Below, piece by piece: positions 37,432 to 48,426 of a stretch of DNA of 64,000 nt. Source of the DNA: Musa acuminata AAA Group (taxonomy: Eukaryota; Streptophyta; Magnoliopsida; Zingiberales; Musaceae); assembly GCF_036884655.1 (NCBI RefSeq), contig NC_088330.1:34329001-34393000 (forward strand), read 5' to 3'. The notes below the pieces were generated by a model. It searched no databases, was not told the DNA's origin, and saw only the letters and a program-made list of their open reading frames with translations. Position 1 is the first letter of the stretch. Each line of letters opens with the position of its first letter. The position numbers and the translations under genes were made by a program.

Positions 37432-38248
37432 CTACATCTCATAAGTCTTCAGTTCAAATAGATCAGAGCTGGAGTCACTCCCTCCTCCATCCTCCTCTTC
37501 CATCCTCATGGCCAACTCTTCTTTCTCCATGAACTCTTCACTCGCCAATGCTTCTTCCTTGGATAACCCATCACCATTTCCATTAACCCCGCACTTGTTC
37601 TCAGGACAACCATCCATGGACTTGGGTCTCTCAGCTGGCCAGACCTCGCTTGTCACCCTGTTGTGGTACCAAGCTTCTCTCTGTGAGCTGAAATGAACAG
37701 GCTTCTGGTGCCCGTTGGTCCTGCCATTGGAGTAACCCTCGTTGCTTCTGATGGTCTGGGAATAGCTGATGCTGCTTCTTCTCCTCCCTGCCTGCATCTC
37801 CTTCAGATTTCGATCTTTCTCCGACTGTGATTTCTTCTCGTAGATAGTTTGATTGAAGAAAGAGCACAGACAGGTAGCTAACTTACGACACTTGTTGTCA
37901 TCCTTGCGCTGGTTCTCACCCTTCTTGGACTGCCGGGGGAGGATGGCTCTTAGTACTATATCCAAACTCTTCCTACCTGCAACCCAACTCACTCTATCTT
38001 CTCCCATGGCTCCCTCCACCGGAGAAGTACCGTGTCGCCTCGAAGACGCCAATCTCATCCGAGTCACCTTGGCGTTGAGCCACCACGGACAGCCTCGAGG
38101 GGAGGGGCCGGGAGAAAGAGGGCATGAATGCGTGGTGTGGTGCTTGGGATGATGGTGGTGGAAGAGCTGCACCCCTCTTTTGGCTACACTGACCATCACA
38201 AGAGAGATGCATGCTCGAGGGTGCTTTGGCTTTGGGAGATCTCTCCAC
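37432..38248 (-). pseudogene. BIG GRAIN 1-like gene with a single frameshift
   Basis: BIG GRAIN 1 proteins are plant membrane-associated proteins linked to auxin response and grain or organ size. The first part (38248 down to about 38015) gives a start, PSFSRPLPSRLSVV and the family block DSDEIGVFEATRYFSGGG, then hits a stop at 37994-37996. In the next frame, open without a break to 37432, follow RVSWVAGRKSLDIVLRAILP, KCRKLATCLCSFFNQTIYEK, GRRRSSISYSQTIRS and the family end SDSSSDLFEL. Dropping one base in the GGAGGGAG run near 38010-38018 joins the two halves (about 270 residues). So either one base was gained very recently or the assembly is wrong. The usual tail after SDLFEL is short here (KTYEM). 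A 44-base intron would also restore the frame but is too short for plants. Confidence 0.75.
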
Positions 38249-38460
38249 TCGATGCTATTTATGCTGCTGTGGTTGGTCCATACACAGTGGCAGCAGTGGA
38301 ACAAAATGTGATCTTGAACAGTACACAACCTGGAAATTGTCTCTCAACAGGTTGAGATAGTAAAACGTCTCTACAGTGTCTGTGATCCGAAAGAGACAGT
38401 TTGTCGTGCAATGAGTTCCATCCATATGCTTTTGGATTTCGAGAGCCCAAACCATGACAT

Positions 38461-38633
38461 TGACAGGGGCGATAGGAAAAGACAGAACACAAAGTTAGAC
38501 GGGATGAAGAATGCTTGTATTCGATGTGTCGGTTACCACTCCTTATATACACTTAGTCAACATAGTGATAAAGAAAATAATAAATAAATCCTTAAAATAA
38601 TTATATTAATCATCTAAATTTGTGGAACTGACA
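38461..38633 (-). mobile_element. 3' LTR of copia element B, directly upstream of the BIG GRAIN 1-like gene
   Basis: This 173-base LTR has matching ends (TGACAG ... CTGACA on the plus strand). A related, shortened copy lies at about 41672-41777, sharing for example gaaaagac, gcttgtattc and taaaataatta. On the minus strand it holds a TATA box (tgtatataagg, 38542-38552) facing the BIG GRAIN 1-like start 290 bases away. Confidence 0.7.
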
Positions 38634-41600
38634 ATATTTTCTGATTGCCTTAAATTTATTGAGTGATATAAAAGGATTCTTTCTTAATGGAGTGATTTGA
38701 TGTTAAAAGATTAATCGAGGGTTTTGTAAGGATGTTATCAACTTGATTATATGTAGATATACGAGTAACTTGAAGAGAATCATTTGTAATCTTATCTTGA
38801 ATAAAATAATAATTGAGGATGACATGCTTAGTGAAATATCGGATTAGCACGTAAATAATTCGCACCAATATTATCACAAAGAAGACGAGGAGGTTGACCA
38901 AGCGACATGCCCAACTCAGATGGAAGATTAGTGAGCTAAGGTAACTTAGCCATAGTAGAGGAAATAGAGTGATATTCAACTTCCATGGATGACCAGGCAA
39001 TTGTCTATTGCTTTTTAGAGCACCATGCTATTGGGTTGGCTTTAATAAAAATGACATAAGCCAAGATGAATATAAAGTCATCACAATTATTGACCAAAGT
39101 AGTATCAGAATAAATAAAAAGAACGAGCGATTGGGAACATCATATAATAAGGTCATGAGAGATAGTAATGTTTGAGATATCCAAGAAGACGCTTGGGAAT
39201 TGTCCAATGAGTTGAGCAAGTTTATTGACGATATAAGAAATGTTTGACTATGTAAGTGATAAGAATTGCATGACACTAATGAGAATATGATATTCGATAG
39301 TATCTATAGGAGGAGAGCTATCGTTAAGGACCAAAATTGTTGTGGTGTTGAGAGGTGTGATTATCTCTTTGATGTCCTACATCTTTAATTGCTTAAGTAG
39401 ATCTTGAATATAATTTTGTTGTAAGAGAAAGATGCTTTTAGCAATAGATATAACTTCAACTCCCCAAGTAGTAGTGAAGATTATCAAGATCTTTAATTGA
39501 GAATCTCCTAGAGAGAGCAACAATGGCATAATAAATAAACAGCTTGAAATTTTCTATGATTAATAAGTCATCTATATAGACAAGAATATAAATTGTGGTA
39601 GACTTATCAATATAAAAAAATAAAGTATCAAATTTAGAGTTAATAAAGCCAAGGGTGAGAATAAAGTTCTTCAATTAATGAAACCAAGCGCAAGGTACAC
39701 ACACATGATTGGGCAAGAGGCATCAACAAAGCCCAGCAGTATCAGCCATCCATGAGTGAGAACAAGAGAAAGAACAAGCTGAGTTATTTGTGATTTGATT
39801 ATAGGGTTGAAAGTTTCATAATAGTCTACTATAGGAAGTTGATGAAATCCTTTGGTGATAAATCGACCTTCACAAAACTTTCATCCAAATTTCGTTTGAT
39901 TATAAAAATTCATAATAGTCTCCTCTAGGAAGTTGATGTTTTGATTGGAGGCATTAGGAACAAACTCCCAAATTATATTCTTTATGAGAGCATTAAATTC
40001 ATCACATATGGCTTCTCTTCTCTCCACTTTGGATCTGTTTCATAGCTTGAGTGACAGAGGAGGATTCAAGTTGAAGAAATGAGGTGTTTCTAGAGTTGGA
40101 TAAAATGATAGACCATACCTCTTGAAGGTGACTCACTCACTCAAAGGTAAGCCAAAAGATGCTCTTGTAGTGGTGTGTTTGCCTGATGAAGATCAACCAC
40201 CAATGGTAAGTCACTAACTTGCATCGACTCAAGCGACGGATATATCCGAATAGAAACCGAATGAAGTTGATGCATGCATCAAACTTGGCAGTGACTCATA
40301 AAATGGAAGGTGAGGATTCATGATTACCTACCAAAGAAGGTGGGTTTTGGAAAGACGTGTTAGAAGAATCACAAATATAAATGGATTGAGTTGGTAAAGA
40401 ATATTAAGTAATAGGAATTTCATAATTTAGAGATTACAATGATGGTGACATATTTGACTAATTTGAGATGATTTATGGATTTATCTTATTATCATTTGTG
40501 AATGTGGATGTGGATGGAATTTGACTTCAACCAATTGAACATGATGTGAAAAAGTAAATCTCAAGTTCAATTAGATCGAAACAAATATAAGAATTATTGA
40601 TATTTAAATAACCTAGAGAAAATGTTATTCTAATTTATGTTTGTTATAAGGTTGAAGCCATAGATACCAAAGACATCTAAATATTCATAATTATTCTTAA
40701 GAATAGGTATTGGTAGTCGATTAACAAGATTAATAAAAAAAAATTAAATACATAGATCTAAAGGATAAAAGAAGAGGTGTTCAACGAAGGAGGTAAGTCT
40801 GTTTTAACGATATGTCGATGATGATGTTCAACAGATGTTATATGCTAGGGGGTATAGGGAGGAAAGTTCTTTAAAGTATTGAATTTCATGATTTTCAAAT
40901 ATAGATTTTAGACTTTAGTATTCTTTTCAACCATTTGAATATATTGTATTAATAGATACTTCAAAGAACTTTTTTATCATAGTTTTAAATTAAAAAAAAA
41001 AGAGAGAAAACATCAAATTTATGAGCCATTAGGAATAAAGATGAATATATTGTGAAATGATCAACATAAATAACATAAAAGGAAAGATGATCCATTCCAT
41101 AAATTGGAGATGGACCCCAAACATCATCGATGTAGATGAGATCCAAAGATCATGATTTTCTAAAGTTGAGACACCAAACAGTAATTTATGATTTTTATTT
41201 AAATTACAAGAATTACAAAATGAAAACTTGGATTTACTCATATGAATAACAAGATTAAAATTTGGGATAGAATATGATAAGAGTACTGGACGGATGACCA
41301 TCATGCCAATGATTGAAGTTCTGACTCCAATACTCATAAGGCTACTCATTTGTGTTTGAAATCCTTTATAAAAATAAATAGAAACTAATTTTATTATATG
41401 AATGGAACATATAAAACATTTGAAAGTGAAAATAAATTTAAAGATTTGGGAAGAGTAGCGGTGCTAGTACGTGTAATATGTAAACCTAAATCATCACCAA
41501 TAATAATATCATTTGGCCCGTCATATGATCGGTGAATATTTAAAAAAAAATTAATCTTATGTGACATGATGAGAAGCTACAAAATCCAACAACTAATTTG

Positions 41601-41671
41601 AGGTAAAGGCACCATTTGCCATGGTGTGATTAGCAATGTTACATGACAATATAGCCTTGTCTAGCAATAAG
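38634..41671 (-). mobile_element. Ty1/copia element B, internal region lacking gag
   Basis: Read on the minus strand: a protease-type block LDFVASHHVT near 41590, then SYDGPNDIIIGDDLGL and SNVLYVPF (about 41530-41400), the GPSPI and integrase zinc region at 41340-41030 (KSKFSFCNSCNLNKNHKL), reverse transcriptase at 39674-39456 (LGFINSKFDTLFFYID, YILVYIDDLLI, KDLDNLHYYLG), the end of RT near 39276-39028, and RNase H at 39000-38660 (TYNQVDNILTKP). Stops and frameshifts are frequent. The protease block begins only about 80 bases inside the 5' LTR, so gag has been deleted. Confidence 0.8.
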
Positions 41672-41777
41672 AAACAAGAGGAGTAATAAGAAAAGACAAA
41701 ACACATAAAGGGATGAAAAAGCTTGTATTCAAAGACCTAAAATAATTACATTAATAATTTAAATTTATGGAATTGAT
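41672..41777 (-). mobile_element. 5' LTR of copia element B, diverged and shortened
   Basis: It matches the LTR at 38461-38633 over both ends but lacks about 85 bases in the middle, including the TATA box. The TG...CA ends are mutated here. No clear target duplication flanks the pair. Confidence 0.6.
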
Positions 41778-42352
41778 TCCGTGAAGATTTTTTCTTAATA
41801 TTGATTGAGCTACAAACGTAGAACATAAGAAGATAGCTTACCAGACATTACTGTCATAGAAGAGATGGGACCTTCAACCTCCAAAAGACTAGTCTTAGAA
41901 GATCCATGCTAACCCTATATAAAGATCATGAGTACTAGTTCTTTAGATCTACGACTACCCGAAGAAGAAGAAGAAGAAGAAGAAGGATTAGGATGTACAC
42001 TCGCATTCACAGGGTGTATCTGTATCCAATATCGAAAGGCAGGACCAGTGGCAGATCAACCACAAGAAAGGGACATGAAGACCACCAGATTTCACATGCA
42101 TTGGGTAATCAGGTAGTGTCATTTCATGCAAAGTCTTCCACCGATCTGGTTTGAGGCTCATCCAAACCTCTCTTGTCTGTGATCTCCTGTGAGGTTGCTT
42201 TCCTCAGTCGACTCCCCCTGGTTCTAATTGCCAGTACTTTCTGGCTTAGCAATCTAATGCTGCAGCTTCCACTCATTGAAGTACTTACTATCTTTGACTG
42301 CAGATGTACTTGCTTTCTCTTCCTCAGATCCACATATATTAGAGAGAGAGAG

Positions 42353-42395
<43 letters not shown>

Positions 42396-43116
42396 TTCAA
42401 TAATAGTTGCTCAGTATTGGATGTGCCCTCGGCTTCCTTTGGAGGATGAGGAAGAAGAAAGCAACATCTCATGTTTAGCTCCAAACTATGGTTTGTCTCT
42501 TCTTGAGGAAATACTGAATCCAAACATCTCCACAAACTCCATTATTTTGTTGTTTTTTGTGGTCAGATAATACTTTTCTTGTATTATTTGGGTGCCACCA
42601 AATCCTGCTTGGTATACCATAACATGATTACTGAATTCTTTCTTAATTATTGGGACATTTTTTTTGTTAGCATGAGCTAATTCCTCTAAAATACATATTT
42701 AAGAATGTATAATTAGTCGGACTTAGATTTATAATTTTTTAAATTATAAACAATGATAATGATTTTTTTCTTTCGTACCGATGTTTACGCGTCATGTTTA
42801 CTCGAAAATATTTTTATTAAATATGACCTGAGTTCAAATAGGAAAAATAATAAATCAAGTTTGTTTTTCATATATGATGAAATTTATTGGTATAGTTGTC
42901 ATCATTTATATTCATAAATCATCAATCATAAAAACTTATTGGTATAGTTGTCATAACTTGTTGGACCAATAGGCTCTACCTAAATGAGTTCTTTGGTTGA
43001 ATTCAAATAGGAAGTGTCATCACCATAATACAAAGTTTGGAAATAGTATATTTGTTATTATAAATTTTAATATAGTATCTATATCATCTCAAATATTAAG
43101 ATCCTTCGCCTATACA

Positions 43117-43152
<36 letters not shown>

Positions 43153-43387
43153 TATACAAATTTCCAAGCTAATTATTTTCTAGTTATGATTAACACTACT
43201 TTGTTTGAGTTCAAGAAGTCGTGACTTAAGTCGGTGCGTGAAGTGTTAATTATTCTCCGTCTTTGAGAACGACACCGAACTGAACAATCTGCACCTAACA
43301 CGTGGCGATTTCCTCCATGGTTGCGGGGTCGATTGTGAAATGGACGATCGAGATCAAATGGGTATCTGTGCGGGTTTGTCGGGTGGG
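41778..43387. other. Intergenic DNA with several microsatellites
   Basis: No gene is supported. It contains a (GAA)n run at 41955-41982, a (GA)n run at 42343-42391, and (ATT)n at 43118-43153. A 19-base word ttattggtatagttgtcat is repeated at about 42885 and 42933. An ACACGTGGC G-box core at 43298-43306 lies in the likely promoter of the next gene. Confidence 0.5.
42343..42391. repeat. (GA)n microsatellite
   Basis: About 49 bases of GA with one GC interruption. Confidence 0.95.
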
Positions 43388-43395
43388 TATAAATA
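43388..43395 (+). promoter_or_regulatory. TATA box of the small membrane protein gene
   Basis: TATAAATA lies 306 bases before the ATG at 43694, 82 bases after the G-box core at 43298-43306. The spacing suits a 5' UTR of about 270 bases. Confidence 0.55.
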
Positions 43396-43693
43396 GCGTT
43401 TCCGCATATAATAAAGAGTCTATCATGATGAGAAGACTCCTCGATAATTGAACGAAGAAACCCAAAATGTTTGGGTACTCGACTTATTTCAACCCGAATT
43501 GTTGACCCACTTCTATCAAATCCCTTACTGTTAACTGGGCCCACAACGTCGAGTTCTTGTTTGGGGTAGGTAGTCATCAGGTGCGTGTTGTAATCAAATG
43601 AAAAGGGCCATCAGCGCTCTTGACTCGAGTCTTGCTGCCTGCCTTCTATTTGGCCTTCGCTGCCTTTCCCCTTCCCACCTACGCTGAGAAGCC

Positions 43694-44122
43694 ATGGAGG
43701 GCCTGAGGAAGCTACTGGTGGAGAAGGCGAGGGAGGTGAAGGGGGCGGACGAGCTCAAGGAGAGCGTGACGGAGTTTGTCAAGGAGAAGCTCGCGCAGCT
43801 GATCCATGTGTTGCAGGACGCCATCGGGTTCCTGGCGGAGAAGCTGGACCTTGTCTTCCCGCCTGAGACCAGAGCCGAGACGCTGCACCGATGGCTGCAC
43901 GTTGGCTTAACGGTGGTCCTTCCCGTGGCTGTTGTGCTCCTCTGTCTCTACTGCTGCTGCTGCCGCGGCAACCGCTGCTGCTGCGGCGGCGGCAGCCGCG
44001 GCACTGGCCGGATGATGAGAGCGCCCGGGCGGCACGGCGCCGTCATGCCCCGGGCATCCTTCGAGAGCGACCCCCGGGGTTACTTCATCAACCTTCGAGC
44101 CAAGAAGGATCTTGTGTTCTAG
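43694..44122 (+). CDS. Small cysteine-rich single-pass membrane protein, function unknown
   Basis: A single-exon gene of 142 codons, GC-rich throughout, unlike its AT-rich surroundings. Residues 1-75 are charged and helix-prone (VEKAREVKGADELKESVTEF, then AQLIHVLQDAIGFLAEKLDL). One strong membrane segment follows at about residues 70-87 (LTVVLPVAVVLLCLYC). It runs straight into a cysteine cluster (CCCCRGNRCCCGGG) that would be a good site for palmitoylation. The C-terminal part is basic and ends SFESDPRGYFINLRAKKDLV, which I believe is conserved among uncharacterised plant proteins. A TATA box and G-box precede it. I cannot name a function. Confidence 0.75.
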   Translation: MEGLRKLLVEKAREVKGADELKESVTEFVKEKLAQLIHVLQDAIGFLAEKLDLVFPPETRAETLHRWLHVGLTVVLPVAVVLLCLYCCCCRGNRCCCGGGSRGTGRMMRAPGRHGAVMPRASFESDPRGYFINLRAKKDLVF

Positions 44123-45280
44123 AAGAACACTACATGATAAATGCATGGGGAGAGAGAGAGAGAGAGAGTTGTCTTCTAAGTATGGAGTTGTGTGTGGGCT
44201 CTGAGAGTGTGTGTCTATGCTGTGCGTGCTTCAGATGGAAGTAATAAGCTGTGTTAGATGTCATTTCTTGTTTATCTCTTTGGAGAAATTGTGTTTCAAT
44301 TGGCAGTGTTGAGATCTACCGCTTTGGAGTTGCCTTATGGCATCTATAAGACATGGCCTTTGTTCACTACTTTTCTCCACTTTTGTGGATTAAAGATGAA
44401 GGCTCCTGCAAATCCAATAAATTTCATTGTCGGTAGTGCATAAGTTAGGTTTATTTTATATATATTATGGTGATCATGGTCGACACCTTTAATGGCCAGA
44501 TAAATTTCCACAGCTATGCATACATCCAAAAGGAAGCCACAACAAGTCTAGCAATCATTAAAGATGAAATGATTTGACGTTCTTATATATATATAATATG
44601 ACAGAATCGGTACCTAAGTAGTTATACGATACAACTACGTTACATGATCTATACCTCACACACCACAATACATTGACGTTATGTGATCGACATCACGACA
44701 TCACATGACTAACATTTTAATTATATATCTTAATATTTTAACCACATATGGCTAACATGATCGACATTACTAATCACGTCATATATATTGATTATATCAT
44801 AAATTCGACATAGCAAGGTTCTATTAGGATCAAAAGATGCTCATAATCATCTTAGACATCATTATAAATCTGAGTATAATAGTCCAAAAGTCATATTGTA
44901 AAAAGTGTTTTTATGTGCTTTCCTAAATACATAATATCATATCATATCGTCTTTAGGCATTCAACTCTAACATTCTTGCCATTCTACCAACATCTTATTT
45001 ATTGAATTGATTTAAGCATAAGAGGAACTCCAAACATAATTGTATAAGATTTAACATCCCAAAGAATTTCATATTTTCCTAAACTATTCAAAGATAGTGA
45101 TTGAATTTCACCTCCGTTGAGTCCGAATTAATATCTCAATTAGATAACCAATTTTTTAATATAACACATATTATTATATTAATTAATCAAATTACTTATG
45201 TCATTTTTGATATTATCATAATTATCATATGAATACTACTAAACTATCACTGTTAGTCATTGTCATTGGCCATTGAAAAA
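44123..45280. other. 3' UTR and intergenic DNA
   Basis: The first 400 bases are the likely 3' UTR of the small membrane protein gene and include a (GA)n run at 44151-44168. The rest is AT-rich and non-coding. Short words such as acatgatcgacat recur around 44640-44780 without a clear unit. Confidence 0.5.
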
Positions 45281-45945
45281 TAGGTGAATTTCTAGAAAAG
45301 CCTTGTTCCTTAATAAATTTTCATAGAATATCTTAATTTTTAAAAATTCTCATAGAATATCTTAATTTTTAAAAATTCTCATAGAATACCCCTTGTTGTG
45401 TGAAAAGATAATTTTATCCTTAGCCCTTGTTGGACCTACCTCTACCTTCGCCCTACATCATCCTTACGCCACCTCCACAAATCCCCGTTAGCCCCACCCT
45501 CACGCGTGAGGAAAGAGAGAGCACGAAAGCAACAATGGGGCCTATGAGAATCAACAAGGTTTGTGAAGGTAGCAATAACCCTCACCCACTCCTTCCTAAT
45601 GCGAGAGTCATATACGATCATGATGAGAGCGAGACATGCAAGAGAGTTTCTGATATGAGTCAACAAAATTTATAAAAACGATGACGACCCTCCCACAAGA
45701 GCCATGGATGACAATGTTAGTTGCTTGTAAAATGAGTGAGAATAATGAGAATGAGACAACAAACTTGATGGGGCAAAGGGAAGATGAGACAATGGCAAAG
45801 GCAACACAAGGGTGGGTGCAAAGTGAAGACGGATTTAACGAGGGCTAAAGACAAAATTATCATTTATCAAAAAAATATTTTATATATATTTTTTTTAAAT
45901 TAAGCCGCTATGCAAAAATTTCTCAAAAGACTGAAATTTTTTTAA
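45281..45945. mobile_element. Candidate non-autonomous TIR element
   Basis: A 20-base inverted repeat with 18 matches brackets the block: gataattttatccttagccc at 45407-45426 against gggctaaagacaaaattatc at 45842-45861. Weaker complementarity extends to the outer ends near 45281 and 45945. The interior is GC-richer than the flanks but has no recognisable gene. The left arm holds three copies of a 29-base unit (attctcatagaatatcttaa...) at 45317-45392. The family and target duplication were not identified. Confidence 0.45.
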
Positions 45946-47661
45946 AAAATTTATCCTTAAAAAATACACCCCTTTCTTTATCAATAAAGAAAGCAAAAAC
46001 AAATAGGTTAACCTTTCTTCCCTCTTAAGCCAACTCAAGCAATTGCCTTCAACTCCTGTACATATCAGTGCTATCTCACACTATCATGGAAAACAGAAGC
46101 AAGGTAGACGTGTCAGTTCATTTGTAGTGATATTATCATCATAAGAATACAGTAAAGATATTTTCATAATAAAGTTATTGAAAAGAAAAAGACTAAATTT
46201 GGGCAGGAGTAAACATGGAAGGTGCATTAAGAAAGACATGCTACTTTACAACTCCATTTCATGATTCCTAATCCACTATTAAGATCGATGACAATCTCAA
46301 TCCAGAACCATGGAGCACAGGCTCAATCTGGTTTGGTCAGTCCCTGCAGCTACTGTCATCTATTAGGTGATGTATCTTGTGCTTGGAGCTGGTAAGAGAA
46401 CATATTCCTCTGTAAATCCTAACCCTTGTATCAGTGTTTTGCCTTCAAAGACAAGTGGATTTGGAGAAGTCCATTGAATCTAAGCAATTATTACAACAAA
46501 AAACTAAACCTGCTATAGAGTCAGATTGATTTCAACATGGTGTCCATTCATCCATTCACTGAGCAGCACATGCGCACCTCCATATCACACAAAATAAAAA
46601 AAGATAGCTACAAAAACAAATTGCAGAAGATCTTTAGTGCTGAGGAACTCTAGAGATCTCAAGGCAACAGAACAATTTAGCAAAAAGAAAGCTGCTGGAG
46701 TTTACATTGAAGATGTATTCAGTTTGACCACTTTTTTGTGTCATCACTGGTTCAACAAGATCACTAGAGCTAGAAGCTAACTTTAATGGTTCTATTCTTT
46801 ACAATAACTGGAAGGAGAATCCAGGTGAAATACTTGCATGCCACATCCACAAGGTTCTGAATCAGAAGATAAGGATCGGAACCAATTGCTAGAGCAAGAC
46901 CCAGTTTGTTGTGTTGAGATTTTTTTTTTTTTTTGAGTTCCTCTGATATGACTTAAGACTGCATGAACACATCATCTGTTCTCAATATAGTTCTCCATGG
47001 TGCTATAAAGAGTTAGGTGTATCAGGCCGGCCAAGTGATGCAGTGTGATAATTGCCATCTTATTTCTGGATGTGATATCAACTCTTTACAGTACATTCCA
47101 TACTAAGTACCAAAATAGCATGCATCAGTTTTGAACTTGGAATGCTACCTTGATACTGTACAACACCACTTCAAAAGTGGCCGTTCATTTTCTATAACCT
47201 ACTTGGCTACCTGTTGGATGCTGCAAACTAGGTTGGATCTCTAGCCCTCGAAAAAAAAAAAATCTCCAACAAAATGATGAAACATGTCTCACCAACTGGA
47301 GCACCATCAGGTGCCAAGTATTATTGGCAGATGATCTCTTTACTGCTTCAACATCTGAAAATTAAATTCTAAGTTCATCAAAGATGTACAAAATTAGAAG
47401 CTCCAAGCTCAAGGTTCCAAGAAAGCATGGTTTAAGATGAAGCATTGCTTTGAAACGTAAAGGACTTCAAACATGAATGCCTACAATGTAGCAGATGATT
47501 CATATGCTTTAAGCGGCATCACAGGCTTTAAAGAAAGCAAAAGAATTGGTAAATTGAGAGAAACACCACATTCACCTTGGAACTATTTTACCCTAGTCAA
47601 CCAAATATTTGTTTTCAATTTATAACCCTAAAAAACACATTAATCCATTAACTTGGCATAC
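45946..47661. other. Intergenic DNA and likely 3' UTR of the following minus-strand gene
   Basis: No coding exon recognised. T- and A-runs occur at 46920 and 47250. The part nearest 47661 would be the 3' UTR of the two-TM protein gene. Confidence 0.45.
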
Positions 47662-48426
47662 CTAAACTATGCACGCCATGATTCCCATTCTTGAGCATTT
47701 GATGCAGCCCCTGGTGATATCAATCTCGATTAAGTTGTCACCGATTTCTGATACGATCTCCATCAGTCCATGTTGCCTCAGTACTGGCTCAAGCAAAAGA
47801 TTTGTCAGTAATCCTCTAATTATATCTGGCAGTGGCTTCAACCATGCTTTTGACACCTCAGGCACAACAAAATGATCATCTGGGAGTATAATCTCAATGA
47901 GGTTTTCATCATCTGATATTGAACCTTCAAAGCTTTCCTTCAAGCAGCAAGCATCCTCAAGCAAAGACTCATCAGAAGATTTCGAGCATCGCAATGTGCT
48001 TTGACTTAAATTCTCTTGTGCATTTTTGCCACTGGAACTCAAAGCATCTACCGATAGAAGCCCACTTGTTAACTCCCCCTCCAGACCTTCATACTTCAGT
48101 GATGGATTTTCTGACCCACTGACTGCTTCATCATTGTGATATGCGACAAATTCTTCCATGGATGCCTTCTGATCCGCAAAAACTACATCTGGTGGCAGAG
48201 CAGCAGCAGCTTCTGATGGCTTCTCCTTGAAGCAAGCCTTGCCAATTTGGCCGAGAAGTGGAAAAAAGGTGGATAGTACCAGCAGTAACAAGGTAAGCAA
48301 CGTTGAAGTCAAATGATTACTGCAATAACTCCAATAGATCAGTAGGAGGAGACAGAGTGCAATGGCTAATCCACTATGTTTGGGGGAACAAGGAGATGCC
48401 ATTTGAAGAACAGATGGTTCCAGCAT
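47662..48426 (-). CDS. Two-TM acidic membrane protein, function unknown
   Basis: A 254-codon single-exon frame. After a short N-terminus come two adjacent hydrophobic segments (AIALCLLLLIYWSY, then TLLTLLLLVLSTFFPLL; residues about 20-60) and a long acidic, serine-rich soluble part. Two related motifs stand out: DDENLIEIILPDDHFV near residue 180 and DNLIEIDITRGCIKCSRMGI near the C-terminus. I recall such LIEI motifs in uncharacterised plant membrane proteins, which supports a real gene. A second ATG (MASPCSPKHS) lies eight codons downstream and could be the true start. No role can be assigned. Confidence 0.75.
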   Translation of the reverse strand: MLEPSVLQMASPCSPKHSGLAIALCLLLLIYWSYCSNHLTSTLLTLLLLVLSTFFPLLGQIGKACFKEKPSEAAAALPPDVVFADQKASMEEFVAYHNDEAVSGSENPSLKYEGLEGELTSGLLSVDALSSSGKNAQENLSQSTLRCSKSSDESLLEDACCLKESFEGSISDDENLIEIILPDDHFVVPEVSKAWLKPLPDIIRGLLTNLLLEPVLRQHGLMEIVSEIGDNLIEIDITRGCIKCSRMGIMACIV

